Positions 45,843 to 54,429 of a stretch of 64,000 nucleotides of DNA are shown in pieces; position 1 is the first letter of the stretch, and each line of letters opens with the position of its first letter. This DNA comes from Mucilaginibacter xinganensis (GTDB lineage Bacteria; Bacteroidota; Bacteroidia; Sphingobacteriales; Sphingobacteriaceae): contig JAMFSA010000179.1 in NCBI GenBank assembly GCA_026225055.1, positions 33,029 through 97,028 on the forward strand. The letters run 5' to 3'. The notes below the pieces were generated by a model. That model saw nothing but the letters and a program-made list of their open reading frames with translations. It did no database searches and was not told where the DNA came from. The position numbers were made by a program, and so were the translations under genes.

Positions 45843-45893
45843 ATTTTATGATAGTTGTTGCTTTTATCATAAAATTGATTGTTTTTAAATCAA
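45843..45893. promoter_or_regulatory. Palindromic operators upstream of the Crp/Fnr gene
   Basis: ATTTTATGATA-N11-TATCATAAAAT (45843-45875) is followed directly by TTGATT-N7-AATCAA (45875-45893). The latter matches the TTGATTG-TTTT-ATCAA shape in the cobA-nirB gap. The surrounding 45626-45990 is AT-rich with no gene. Confidence 0.4.
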
Positions 45894-45993
45894 AAAATTG
45901 TTTAAAAATATTAAATGAGTTATATTTATCACAATAAATGTAAAATTTAGGTCGAAATTCTTTACTTATGGATAAAATAAAAATATAATGCAT

Positions 45994-46079
45994 AAAAAAG
46001 CCCTGCCGGGAGGTCGCATTCCCAGACAGGGTTAAACAGTTTTCATTGCTTTAACAAATAAAAAACTTACTCAAATGTA
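45994..46079 (-). ncRNA. Candidate small RNA (minus strand)
   Basis: On the minus strand a perfect -7 box TACATTTG (46079-46072) precedes, about 35 bp further, an intrinsic terminator: CCCTG.../CAGGG stem (46033-45999) followed by TTTTTT. It would give a transcript of about 70 nt. No -33 TTG was found. A plus-strand small ORF starts inside the promoter region. Confidence 0.35.
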
Positions 46080-46308
46080 CAAAAATGTATTAAATCAGCG
46101 CATGATCGCGCTATTTCTATTGTTTTCGTCGTGTTTTCTTACCGTCACGGCCCGGGCTCTGTCAAAAAGATCAACGCCTCCACAAATTTTGGCGAATGCT
46201 TCTGTGAAAACAGTAAATATTTCACGCCATAGCACTTATCAAATCATAAAATCAATTTATTTCTCTGAAACAGATGTCTCATACAAGCATCATGCGCTTA
46301 GGGGATAG
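46075..46308 (+). CDS. Small secreted protein or gene remnant
   Basis: This 77-residue frame begins with a convincing signal peptide (FLLFSSCFLTVTARA, residues 13-27) but the rest is not recognised and has no conserved motif. It lies between the regulator and narK genes. The N-terminus looks like the start of an outer-membrane protein, so this could be the decayed head of a lost gene. The gap 46309-46456 contains only the narK leader. Confidence 0.3.
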   Translation: MYKNVLNQRMIALFLLFSSCFLTVTARALSKRSTPPQILANASVKTVNISRHSTYQIIKSIYFSETDVSYKHHALRG

Positions 46309-46456
46309 AATTGATTTAATTCTTTGCAATATCATAGATGATCTAAGATCAAGGGGGCGAAATGCGTCTTCTGGAATCGTATTGTCATGATCCTTCTTTT
46401 TTCAATTTGATAAATAACCCAGTGACTATCGGATAAATATTACAATTCAATTTATT

Positions 46457-47752
46457 ATGGAAAATCAACTTAGTAAACTCAATATATTTTCGCTGAAAGG
46501 CGTGCAAATGAAAACCTTCCACATAACGTGGCTTATGTTTTTTGTTTGCTTTTTTGGCTGGTTTGGCCTGGCACCGCTAATGCCTACCATCCGTGCCGAA
46601 CTGCATTTAACCAAAGCGCAGGTGGGCAATTGTATCATCGCGTCGGTATCGGCAACAATAATTGCCCGGCTTTTAATAGGTAAGCTATGCGATACCTGGG
46701 GCCCGCGTAAAACAGCCATAAGGCTTTTGCTGATAGGTTCGCTGCCGGTTTTCCTGGTAGGGCTGGCGCACAGCTATACAACCTTCTTGTTATTTCGCCT
46801 GGCTATTGGCGTAATAGGGGCATCGTTTGTTATTACCCAGTTTCACACCTCAATGATGTTCGCGCCTAAATTAAAGGGGACTGCAAACGCTATAACAGGC
46901 GGCTGGGGTAACCTGGGCGGCGGCGTAACCAATATGGTGATGCCATTAATATTCGCAGCCATAGTGGGCTTTGGTTATACCAAGGCCGAGGCCTGGCGAT
47001 ATGCCATGATAGTACCCGGTGTAATGATGCTGATCATCGCTTTTTTGTATTGGAAATATACCAAGGATACCCCCAATGGCAATTATGATGAGGTGGGTTA
47101 TAATGTAGGCAAATCAACAAAAACAGATTGGTCGGTACTTGCCGACTGGAGAATTTGGGCGCTAACCATAGGCTATGCCATGTGCTTTGGTATGGAGCTC
47201 ACCTTTGATAATGTGGCTTCGCTGCATTTTGTTGATTCATTCCATCTGTCGCAAAGCACCGCAGGTTTTTGGGCAGGTATCTTCGGTTCCATGAACTTGT
47301 TTGCCCGTGCCCTTGGCGGTATAGTATCTGATAAGGTAGGCGGCAAATTTGGCATGCGCGGCAAGGGATTATTACTGGCAGGTATGCTGCTTTTAGAGGG
47401 TATCGGCCTCATCTTATTTGCACAGGCAGGCTCGCTTGTGGTAGCTATAATTACGATGCTCACATTCGCGCTTTTTCTGAAAATGTCAAACGGGGCAACC
47501 TATGGTATTGTGCCTTTTATAAACTCCAAAAATGTGGGCCTGGTGAGTGGTATTGTAGGTGCGGGCGGCAATTTCGGCGGCATGATGTTTGGCTTTTTAT
47601 TTAAGTCGGACTCCATTACCTATGTACAGGCCTTTACCTATATAGGCTTTATTGTGATAGCAGTATCGGTGATTATTCTCATCACACGATTTCAAAAACC
47701 AAATACCGCAGATGTCAGTGTTGCCAGTCCGCTGGCAAGCAGTGCGGCATAA
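46457..47752 (+). CDS. narK: Nitrate/nitrite MFS transporter (NarK/NNP family)
   Basis: This 431-residue, 12-helix transporter has both nitrate-signature motifs of the NNP family: AITGGWGNLGGGVTN in TM5 and GIVGAGGNFGGMMFG in TM11. The RLLIGKLCDTWGPRKT segment is the MFS loop 2-3. It brings nitrate in for the reductase encoded immediately downstream. It is the first gene of a narK-nas-rubredoxin operon (gap 23 bp). Confidence 0.94.
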   Translation: MENQLSKLNIFSLKGVQMKTFHITWLMFFVCFFGWFGLAPLMPTIRAELHLTKAQVGNCIIASVSATIIARLLIGKLCDTWGPRKTAIRLLLIGSLPVFLVGLAHSYTTFLLFRLAIGVIGASFVITQFHTSMMFAPKLKGTANAITGGWGNLGGGVTNMVMPLIFAAIVGFGYTKAEAWRYAMIVPGVMMLIIAFLYWKYTKDTPNGNYDEVGYNVGKSTKTDWSVLADWRIWALTIGYAMCFGMELTFDNVASLHFVDSFHLSQSTAGFWAGIFGSMNLFARALGGIVSDKVGGKFGMRGKGLLLAGMLLLEGIGLILFAQAGSLVVAIITMLTFALFLKMSNGATYGIVPFINSKNVGLVSGIVGAGGNFGGMMFGFLFKSDSITYVQAFTYIGFIVIAVSVIILITRFQKPNTADVSVASPLASSAA

Positions 47753-47775
47753 GTATCTGAAAGAAAAATTAAATT

Positions 47776-50700
47776 ATGGTCCTCAAAAAACAATCTACAG
47801 ATCAATTAACCAGTACCTGCTGTTATTGCGGGGTTGGCTGTGGCGTGGTTGTTAATAAGGAAAAGAACGGCAGCGTAACACTTACCGGCAATAAAGATCA
47901 CCCGGTTAACAAAGGTATGCTTTGCAGCAAGGGGCTTAACCTGCATTACACGGTAAATGATAAAAGCGACAGGCTGCTTTATCCGCAAATGCGGTACAAC
48001 AAAAGTATGCCCATGCAGCGCGTAAGTTGGGACGAAGCGCTTGACCGTACCGCGGCAGTATTTAAAACCTTCATTGATAAATATGGTCCCGATTCAGTCG
48101 CTTTTTACGCATCAGGCCAATGCTTAACCGAAGAATATTACGTGGTTAATAAGCTGATGAAAGGGTTTATTGGCAGCAATAATATTGATACCAACTCGCG
48201 GCTTTGTATGAGCAGCGCTGTCGCGGCTTATAAAATTGCCCTCGGCGAGGATGCTGTACCGGTTTGTTATGATGATATTGAACTGGCCGATTGTATACTG
48301 GTAATGGGCGGTAACCCTGCCTGGTGCCACCCCATATTATGGCGTAGGGTGGAAGCGCATAAAGCGGCTAATCCTGCTGTAAAGATCATTATAGTTGACC
48401 CACGGGTTACTGATTCATGCGCTAACGCCGACCTGCACCTGCAAATAAACCCCGGTACCGACATTACCCTTAATCATGCTATCGGCCGGTTGCTGATTGA
48501 GAATGGCGATATCGACTTTGATTTTATAAAAGATCATGCCGAAGGGTTTGAATTATATAGTGAAATTGTTTTTAGAAATAGTTTGTTTGACGCTGCAAAA
48601 ACATGCGGATTGAACGAAAGCGATATCCGCCTTGCAGCGAAATACATCGGCGAAGCCAAAGGTTTTATCACCATGTGGACGATGGGGCTTAATCAAAGCG
48701 CCATCGGTGTAAATAAAAATTTGAGCCTTATTAATTTAAACCTGATAACCGGGCATATTGGCAAGCCTGGTTCAGGGCCGTTATCACTTACCGGTCAGCC
48801 TAATGCCATGGGCGGAAGGGAAGTCGGCGGCTTGGCTAACCTTTTGCCGGCACACCGGGATCTAAGCAATCCCCTGCATCGTGAAGAAGTGCAGAAGTTT
48901 TGGGGAGGTAAGACCATTCAGCCCAAACCCGGGTTAACGGCTACCGAAATGTTCGAGGCGTTAGATGATGGGCGATTAAAGGCCATCTGGATAATGTGTA
49001 CCAATCCATTAACCAGCTTGCCCAATGTTCGTTTGGCGGAAGAAGCTTTGAAAAAAGCAAAATTTGTGGTGGTACAGGAGATCAGTAATAAGCCGGAAAC
49101 ATTGGCTTATGCCGATGTGATACTTCCTGCCGCTGCCTGGGCCGAAAAGGAGGGGACAATGACCAACTCCGAACGGCGCATAAGCTACCTGAACAAGATA
49201 GTAGAGCCACCGGGCGAAGCAATTGCCGATGCGGAGATCATTTGCAGGTTTGCCCGCAAAATGGGGTATAAAGGATTTGATTTTGAAAACCCGGCGGCCA
49301 TTTATGCCGAGCATGCTAAACTAACCGGCAAAACCAATATAGATATAAGCGGCTTAAACTACGACATATTAAAAGAGCGTAAAACCGTACAATGGCCCTA
49401 TAAAAAGAAGGGGCCGCCGGATGGTCAGCCACGATTATTTACCGATCATAATTTCTATCGCCCATCAAAAAAAGCGCTCATCAGTGCGGTTCCCGATACG
49501 CTGACCAGCGAACTACCTAATGAAGATTTTCCGTTCATACTGACCACGGGCCGTATCCGCGATCAGTGGCACACCATGAGCAAAACAGGTAAGGTAAATA
49601 AGCTTAATCAGCATTATAAGCAGGCTTTTTTAGAGATTAATCCCGACGATGCCGAAGTACTGGGTTTAAAAGAACTGGATATTGCAGTTATTACCTCTCG
49701 CAGGGGGGATGTAATGGTTCAGGCAAAAATATCGGCACAAATAAAAAAGGGGGTTGTGTTTTTGCCGATGCACTGGGGTAAGATATTGGGCAACGATCTT
49801 AACCGGGCCAATAACCTTACCAGTGATAGGGTCGACCCGATCTCAAAAGAACCAGATTTTAAATATTGCGCCGTTAACGTACAAAAGTATGTAAAGCCGT
49901 TTCAACGCATTGTGGTTATTGGTGCTGGGGCTGGTTCTTACGGCTTCGTAAAATCATACAGGGAGTTGAATCCCGATGATGAGATAACCATTTTCAGCAA
50001 AGAGAACCACCCTTTTTACAACAGGGTAATGTTGCCCGATTATATCAGCGGTGAACAGAAATGGGAGCAGCTGGTAAAAATGAAAGACAGCGAAGAACCC
50101 GCCTATAACATCAGGCTGCTGAGAGGGGTAAGTGTTGAAAAAATTGACCGGGAGAATAAACAGGTTACCGATTCGCGCGGTATAAAAACGGATTATGATG
50201 TTTTACTGATCGCTACCGGCAGCAGGGCATCTATTCCCAAAAATACGCCATCGCTGCCGGGTATATTCAGCATGCGCAGCCGTAACGATGCCGATAACTT
50301 TAAAAAACATGTGCCTAAAAACGGCCATGTAGTTGTGGTAGGGGGTGGTTTGCTGGGGCTGGAAATGGCAGCCTCGCTGCGCGAAATAGGTATCAGGGTC
50401 ACTATTATTCATCGTACATCGCGGTTTTTAAACAGGCAGTTAGATTCTTTGGGAAGCCAGTTATTGCACGAGGAAATGGTAGACCAGGGCTGCGATATTT
50501 ATTATGATGACGAAGTGCAGCTTTTCTACGGCAGGTCGAAATTAACCGGTATAGGGCTTAAAAGCGGACGCAAAATAAATTGTGATGCTATGATACTGGC
50601 CATAGGCACAACACCAAACCTCGAAATTGCAAAAGCCTGTGGGCTCACTATAAAACGGGGTGTTATAGTAAATGAGCGCATGCAAACCAATGATCCATCT

Positions 50701-51285
50701 ATTTATGCCATTGGCGAAATAGCTGAATTTGAAGGTACCCTATACGGAATTACTGCCGCTGCCGAGCAACAGGCAGAGGTAGTAGCCAAATACATGAACG
50801 GCGACATTGCCAGCTATTACAAAGGCAGCCTGCTCATGAATATCATAAAAATTCATGGGTTTGACCTGTGCAGTATTGGCCTGTCTGAATGTCCGGATGA
50901 TAAGGCCTATGAAGAGATAGTTTTTATTGATAAAGCGAAGCGCTACTATAAAAAATGTATCATCCATGAAGATAAACTGGTTGGGACTATCCTCATCGGC
51001 GATAAAAGCGAGTTCCAGGAGTTCAGGGCACTTATCGGCAACAAAACCGAATTAAATGAAAAGCGCATACAACTGTTAAGAAGCGGTAATAAGGTTGAAC
51101 CCGTATTGGGCAAGCTGGTTTGCAGCTGCAATAATGTGGGCAGCGAAAATATCCTCAACAAAATAACCGCAGGTTGCCACACGCTGAAGGAATTATGCGA
51201 TACCACCGGAGCTGGCACAGGCTGCGGATCATGCAGGCCGGAAGTGAAACGCCTGTTAGAAGAAAATTTAAAAGCCATAGTTTAA
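47776..51285 (+). CDS. nasC: Assimilatory nitrate reductase fused to an FAD/BFD reductase
   Basis: This 1169-residue fusion starts with a molybdopterin enzyme part (1-about 710): a [4Fe-4S] cluster from C15/C16, C18, C22 and C50, and the Mo ligand C144 in RLCMSS. It continues as an FAD/NAD(P) domain (about 713-1080, VVIGAGAGSYGF loop) like the first half of NirB, and ends in a BFD [2Fe-2S] domain (KLVCSCNNVG to GAGTGCGSC). The single chain can take electrons from NAD(P)H, replacing a separate NasB. It reduces nitrate to nitrite in the cytoplasm. The fused form is known in Bacteroidota. Confidence 0.94.
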   Translation: MVLKKQSTDQLTSTCCYCGVGCGVVVNKEKNGSVTLTGNKDHPVNKGMLCSKGLNLHYTVNDKSDRLLYPQMRYNKSMPMQRVSWDEALDRTAAVFKTFIDKYGPDSVAFYASGQCLTEEYYVVNKLMKGFIGSNNIDTNSRLCMSSAVAAYKIALGEDAVPVCYDDIELADCILVMGGNPAWCHPILWRRVEAHKAANPAVKIIIVDPRVTDSCANADLHLQINPGTDITLNHAIGRLLIENGDIDFDFIKDHAEGFELYSEIVFRNSLFDAAKTCGLNESDIRLAAKYIGEAKGFITMWTMGLNQSAIGVNKNLSLINLNLITGHIGKPGSGPLSLTGQPNAMGGREVGGLANLLPAHRDLSNPLHREEVQKFWGGKTIQPKPGLTATEMFEALDDGRLKAIWIMCTNPLTSLPNVRLAEEALKKAKFVVVQEISNKPETLAYADVILPAAAWAEKEGTMTNSERRISYLNKIVEPPGEAIADAEIICRFARKMGYKGFDFENPAAIYAEHAKLTGKTNIDISGLNYDILKERKTVQWPYKKKGPPDGQPRLFTDHNFYRPSKKALISAVPDTLTSELPNEDFPFILTTGRIRDQWHTMSKTGKVNKLNQHYKQAFLEINPDDAEVLGLKELDIAVITSRRGDVMVQAKISAQIKKGVVFLPMHWGKILGNDLNRANNLTSDRVDPISKEPDFKYCAVNVQKYVKPFQRIVVIGAGAGSYGFVKSYRELNPDDEITIFSKENHPFYNRVMLPDYISGEQKWEQLVKMKDSEEPAYNIRLLRGVSVEKIDRENKQVTDSRGIKTDYDVLLIATGSRASIPKNTPSLPGIFSMRSRNDADNFKKHVPKNGHVVVVGGGLLGLEMAASLREIGIRVTIIHRTSRFLNRQLDSLGSQLLHEEMVDQGCDIYYDDEVQLFYGRSKLTGIGLKSGRKINCDAMILAIGTTPNLEIAKACGLTIKRGVIVNERMQTNDPSIYAIGEIAEFEGTLYGITAAAEQQAEVVAKYMNGDIASYYKGSLLMNIIKIHGFDLCSIGLSECPDDKAYEEIVFIDKAKRYYKKCIIHEDKLVGTILIGDKSEFQEFRALIGNKTELNEKRIQLLRSGNKVEPVLGKLVCSCNNVGSENILNKITAGCHTLKELCDTTGAGTGCGSCRPEVKRLLEENLKAIV

Positions 51286-51297
51286 TCAGTTTGAAAG

Positions 51298-52761
51298 ATG
51301 GAAAAAATTGAAACCTGTTGTGTAAAAGTAAACCTGCCGGGAGGGGTAATCTCAGCAGGTGACCTTTACGAAATATTGCAGATTGCTGAAAATGCGGGTG
51401 CCGATGCAATAAGCATAGGTAACAGGCAGCAATTGTATTTCTGCATATCGCAAAACCAGCTTGAAGACCTGGAATTGGCAATGCTGCAATCGGCAATTGA
51501 TTATGAGGTAAATACTGATCAGTTTCCGAATGTGATCAGCTCATATGTAACCGATAATATTTTTAATGCCGAGAGCTGGCTTAAAGAAGGGGTATATAAA
51601 GATATATTCGATCTGTTTAACTTTCAGCCTGAATTGAAGGTTAACCTGGTAGACAGGCATCAAACCTTTGTGCCATTTTTTAGCGGAAATTTCAACTTTA
51701 TAAGCTCGGATGTAAGCAATTACTGGTATTTATATATCAGGTTCCCTAAAACAAATGACCTGTATTGCTGGCCTTATTTTGTTTATTCAGATGATATCCC
51801 GGTTTTTTGTAAAGTTGCGCAGGACGTTATTTTGGGTAACAGGGAATTGTTTTATGATCAGCCTGAGATCAATTACAATTTGTTTCACGAAAAAATTGCA
51901 GCCGGTAATAATTTCATCAAACAGCAGGTAACGGAACCTTTAAAACTGCCTGATTTTTCGCTGCAATATTATGAAGGGTTTAATAAATATGTAAATGGTA
52001 AATACTGGTTGGGGATTTATCGACGGAACGAATTATTCCCGATATCGTTTTTAAAGGATGTTTGTTCCATATGCCTTAAAACGCGTGTGGGGCAGCTATA
52101 CACAACGCCCTGGAAATCCTTTTTAATTAAAGGAATAAACGAAGTCGATAGGAAAGACTGGGGCGTTATCCTTAATAATTACAGGATAAATGTAAGGCAT
52201 GCGGCCAACGAATTAAACTGGCAGCTTGAAAACCTGTGCAAAGAAAGTCTCGAACTTAAAAAGCAACTGGTACGGGAATTTGAGGAATATGACCTGCGAA
52301 CATACCGGCTTTGTTTCGCTATAAAAATGCAGCCTAAAACAGGTTTGCTGGCATCCATCATCATAAAAAAAACAAAAGCAGGCTTATTTGATATTCTGCA
52401 TACCCGTGATTTTAACCCTAACTCTAAAGATTTTGTTGTTTACCAGGAAGGTTTATCTGCTGCCGCTTTAGGTAAATCACTGATAGCCCTGTGTGATTTT
52501 TACTATGGTTTATTAAGTGAGGGCAATGTTTTGCCGCACCATGGGGCCGCACCGGATGCAGAAACAGATGATCGTGCGGAAACCATCACAATTTACCAAT
52601 GCAAAAACTGTCTTAGCATTTACGATGAAAATTACGGAGATCCTATTAATGGCGTTCCTGCAGGAACAGATTTTAAAGCTATCGACAACTATGTATGCCC
52701 TGTTTGCGAATCAACCCCGGGTTATTTTATAGCAATTGAGAAACAAGTTCATGCGATTTAG
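51298..52761 (+). CDS. Rubredoxin-domain protein with degenerate sulfite/nitrite-reductase-like body
   Basis: This 487-residue protein begins 12 bp after the nitrate reductase. Residues 1-430 show ferredoxin-like half-domains of the nitrite/sulfite reductase family (VNLPGGVISAGDLYEI and SIGNRQQLYF; repeated as YWLGIYRRNELFPISFL) but lack the C-x5-C/C-x3-C siroheme cluster. A C-terminal rubredoxin domain has C435-x2-C438 and C467-x2-C470. It should bind one iron. It probably donates electrons to, or helps assemble, the nitrate reductase. Confidence 0.8.
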   Translation: MEKIETCCVKVNLPGGVISAGDLYEILQIAENAGADAISIGNRQQLYFCISQNQLEDLELAMLQSAIDYEVNTDQFPNVISSYVTDNIFNAESWLKEGVYKDIFDLFNFQPELKVNLVDRHQTFVPFFSGNFNFISSDVSNYWYLYIRFPKTNDLYCWPYFVYSDDIPVFCKVAQDVILGNRELFYDQPEINYNLFHEKIAAGNNFIKQQVTEPLKLPDFSLQYYEGFNKYVNGKYWLGIYRRNELFPISFLKDVCSICLKTRVGQLYTTPWKSFLIKGINEVDRKDWGVILNNYRINVRHAANELNWQLENLCKESLELKKQLVREFEEYDLRTYRLCFAIKMQPKTGLLASIIIKKTKAGLFDILHTRDFNPNSKDFVVYQEGLSAAALGKSLIALCDFYYGLLSEGNVLPHHGAAPDAETDDRAETITIYQCKNCLSIYDENYGDPINGVPAGTDFKAIDNYVCPVCESTPGYFIAIEKQVHAI

Positions 52762-52888
52762 ATTATCATTACATACCAATTCACTTATTACATATCGCAA
52801 TTTAATTATTTGTTATGCTTTTTGTAAGCATAGCAGAGGCTGTACGACTAAAGAATTAACCATCTAAATATCAATTAATAAAAAAAAC

Positions 52889-53518
52889 ATGAAAAAAAAT
52901 CTACAAGCAAGTTCAGGTAAAACCATTAATCGCATCGCCATCAAAACTATGATGATAACATTTATTATGGCTGGTGTATTAGCATCGCGGCAGGCAAATG
53001 CCCAGGTAAAAGTGGTTCCACCCGATTCAATTGAGTATCAGGGAACGCTTTATCAAAAGGCAAAAGCTAAATCCGCCTATCCAAAAGTGGTTGGCTATAT
53101 GAGCTTTATCCTCCCGTTGGAAACATTAAACTTATCAACCGGGAAATTTGCGCCTAACTTCTCCGACCATACCACTACCATTGGGTTCCCCGTAGGCGTA
53201 AATGTTTTATATAGCGAAAAGTTTGGCTTTAGCTATGAATTTACGCCCAATATAAAAGTAGCAGGAGGCACCAGTAAAATGAATGATATACTATTCGACC
53301 CGGGAACAATGTTCCGTTTTGAGCATGGGTTTACCATTATTTCGCGCCTGGCATTTGATACCAACGGGCGGTATGGTTTTACTCCCGTATTTAACCAGGT
53401 TTATGCACGCACACAAGCTGTTAATTATTTTGTTGCCTTATCATTACCAACGCGTTTTGGCGCCAGCGAAGCCGCTACGTTGGGTTTAAACGTACAGTTT
53501 GGATTCACGTTTAACTAA
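52889..53518 (+). CDS. Outer-membrane beta-barrel protein of unknown role
   Basis: This 209-residue protein has a signal peptide (about 1-39, QANA-Q, with a long basic n-region) and alternating aromatic/small residues typical of a small barrel (NVLYSEKFGFSYEFTP, YGFTPVFNQVYARTQ and a C-terminal NVQFGFTFN). The aromatic C-terminus suits outer-membrane insertion. It has its own promoter gap of 127 bp after the nitrate operon, so a porin role for nitrate is only a guess. Confidence 0.7.
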   Translation: MKKNLQASSGKTINRIAIKTMMITFIMAGVLASRQANAQVKVVPPDSIEYQGTLYQKAKAKSAYPKVVGYMSFILPLETLNLSTGKFAPNFSDHTTTIGFPVGVNVLYSEKFGFSYEFTPNIKVAGGTSKMNDILFDPGTMFRFEHGFTIISRLAFDTNGRYGFTPVFNQVYARTQAVNYFVALSLPTRFGASEAATLGLNVQFGFTFN

Positions 53519-53526
53519 GGGTATGA

Positions 53527-53570
53527 TATTATAAAGCCTGCTGATTATACGATCTGCAGGCTTTATAATA
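53527..53570. terminator. 15-bp perfect hairpin after the barrel gene
   Basis: TATTATAAAGCCTGC (53527-53541) pairs perfectly with 53556-53570 around a 14-nt loop. It probably ends the barrel gene transcript, although the T-run is short. Confidence 0.7.
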
Positions 53571-53691
53571 TCTGCACCCTCTGGTTTATCTAATTAAAGA
53601 AATATCTTTAATTTCGCATATTTCGCCCTGCCCACTATCAGCAGGATAAATCAACCAAAAGCAATATAAATTACTTCATCCCAAATCAAAG

Positions 53692-53762
53692 TTTTCCTAC
53701 ATGGATTCGAACCACGATCTTCTGAACCAAAATCAGACGTGCTACCGTTGCACCATAGGAAA
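53692..53762 (-). tRNA. tRNA-Gln(TTG)
   Basis: Acceptor TTTCCTA/TAGGAAA, anticodon loop TTTTGGT on a TCTGA/TCAGA stem and T-loop TTCGAAT all fold normally. The anticodon complement is at 53728-53730. CCA is not encoded. It is the last gene of the four-tRNA array. Confidence 0.88.
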
Positions 53763-53768
53763 ATAAAG

Positions 53769-53842
53769 AGGTCAGTACAAGACTCGAACTTGTGAACCAT
53801 CCTTTTTGCAGAGGAGACCCTTACCAACTCGGGCAACTGACC
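53769..53842 (-). tRNA. tRNA-Cys(GCA) with an 8-nt anticodon loop
   Basis: Acceptor GGTCAGT/ACTGACC with T discriminator, D-stem CCC/GGG and T-arm ACAAG/CTTGT are good. The anticodon arm folds as TCCT-CTGCAAAA-AGGA, leaving an eight-base loop with GCA (complement at 53807-53809). The U73 discriminator suits Cys. An expanded loop is abnormal, so the gene may be degenerate or a frameshift-suppressor type. Confidence 0.75.
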
Positions 53843-53850
53843 ATTTATAG

Positions 53851-53923
53851 TGGAAATAAAAGGACTTGAACCTTTAACCGTCACCGTATAAGGGTGTTGC
53901 TCTAACCATTGAGCTATATTTCC
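53851..53923 (-). tRNA. tRNA-Ile(TAT) by anticodon
   Basis: The fold is GGAAATA/TATTTCC with A discriminator, D-stem GCTC/GAGC and T-arm AAAGG/CCTTT. The anticodon loop reads CTTATAC, giving TAT (complement at 53888-53890), which would read AUA. The 27-43 pair is A-A. Most bacteria decode AUA with a CAT tRNA modified by lysidine, so this is unusual. Confidence 0.7.
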
Positions 53924-53933
53924 ATCGTTTTTG

Positions 53934-54007
53934 TAGGGTAACCCGGACTCGAACCGGGAGCCTCCTGCTCCCAAAGCAGGTAATCTAACCAATTGATATA
54001 CTACCCT
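53934..54007 (-). tRNA. tRNA-Pro(TGG)
   Basis: Acceptor AGGGTAG/TTACCCT, anticodon stem CCTGC/GCAGG with loop TTTGGGA (anticodon TGG) and T-arm CCCGG with TTCGAGT all fold well. It is the first gene of the minus-strand array; spacings between the four are only 10, 8 and 6 bp. Confidence 0.9.
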
Positions 54008-54091
54008 GAAAAATCTCACTAAAACAAAAAATCCCCTTAGATTTATCTAAGAGGATTCAAGTATTTTGTTTATGTTAAGTCAATACATAGC

Positions 54092-54409
54092 CTATCCTCT
54101 CTGATAAATCAGTTGGGGTATAAAGCATTGTATTGTTGTTCTTTTCATGGCACAATTATACACATTATTTTTATAAATAAAGAAATTCTGTAAAAAAAAG
54201 ATTATTTCTTTCCCAACAATCAAAATAATAGCAAAAATGGTGAGGGTGAGCTCGCCCCATATATGTTGTATGCCTATATCAGCAGCCACGGGGGCTAAGG
54301 CTTTTTTCAGCATGCCTATAATGCGTAAAAATACATACAACACTATCGCAACCGGAATAGCCAGCGCTATTCCACGACCTAAAACTGTTTTAAATTTAGT
54401 TTTGCTCAT
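54092..54409 (-). pseudogene. Truncated membrane protein gene (DUF502-like N-terminus)
   Basis: The first 65 residues (RGIALAIPVAIVLYVFLRIIG, then a QHIWGELTLTIFAIILIV helix) look like the start of a DUF502-type membrane protein, normally about 200 residues. After residue 66 the frame turns into low-complexity, non-family sequence and stops at 105. The break is about 200 bp from the tRNA array. It is probably a broken gene. Confidence 0.55.
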
Positions 54410-54429
54410 AATAAGTGGTTTAGCGTAAT

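Noticed and set aside
45999..46033. Hairpin considered as a riboswitch or molybdenum-cofactor leader of the small ORF
   Set aside because: The T-run lies on the minus side, so it is a leftward terminator; no aptamer core is visible.
53651..54019. Open reading frame of 122 codons on the minus strand across the tRNA array
   Set aside because: It is the translation of the four tRNA genes and has no protein character.
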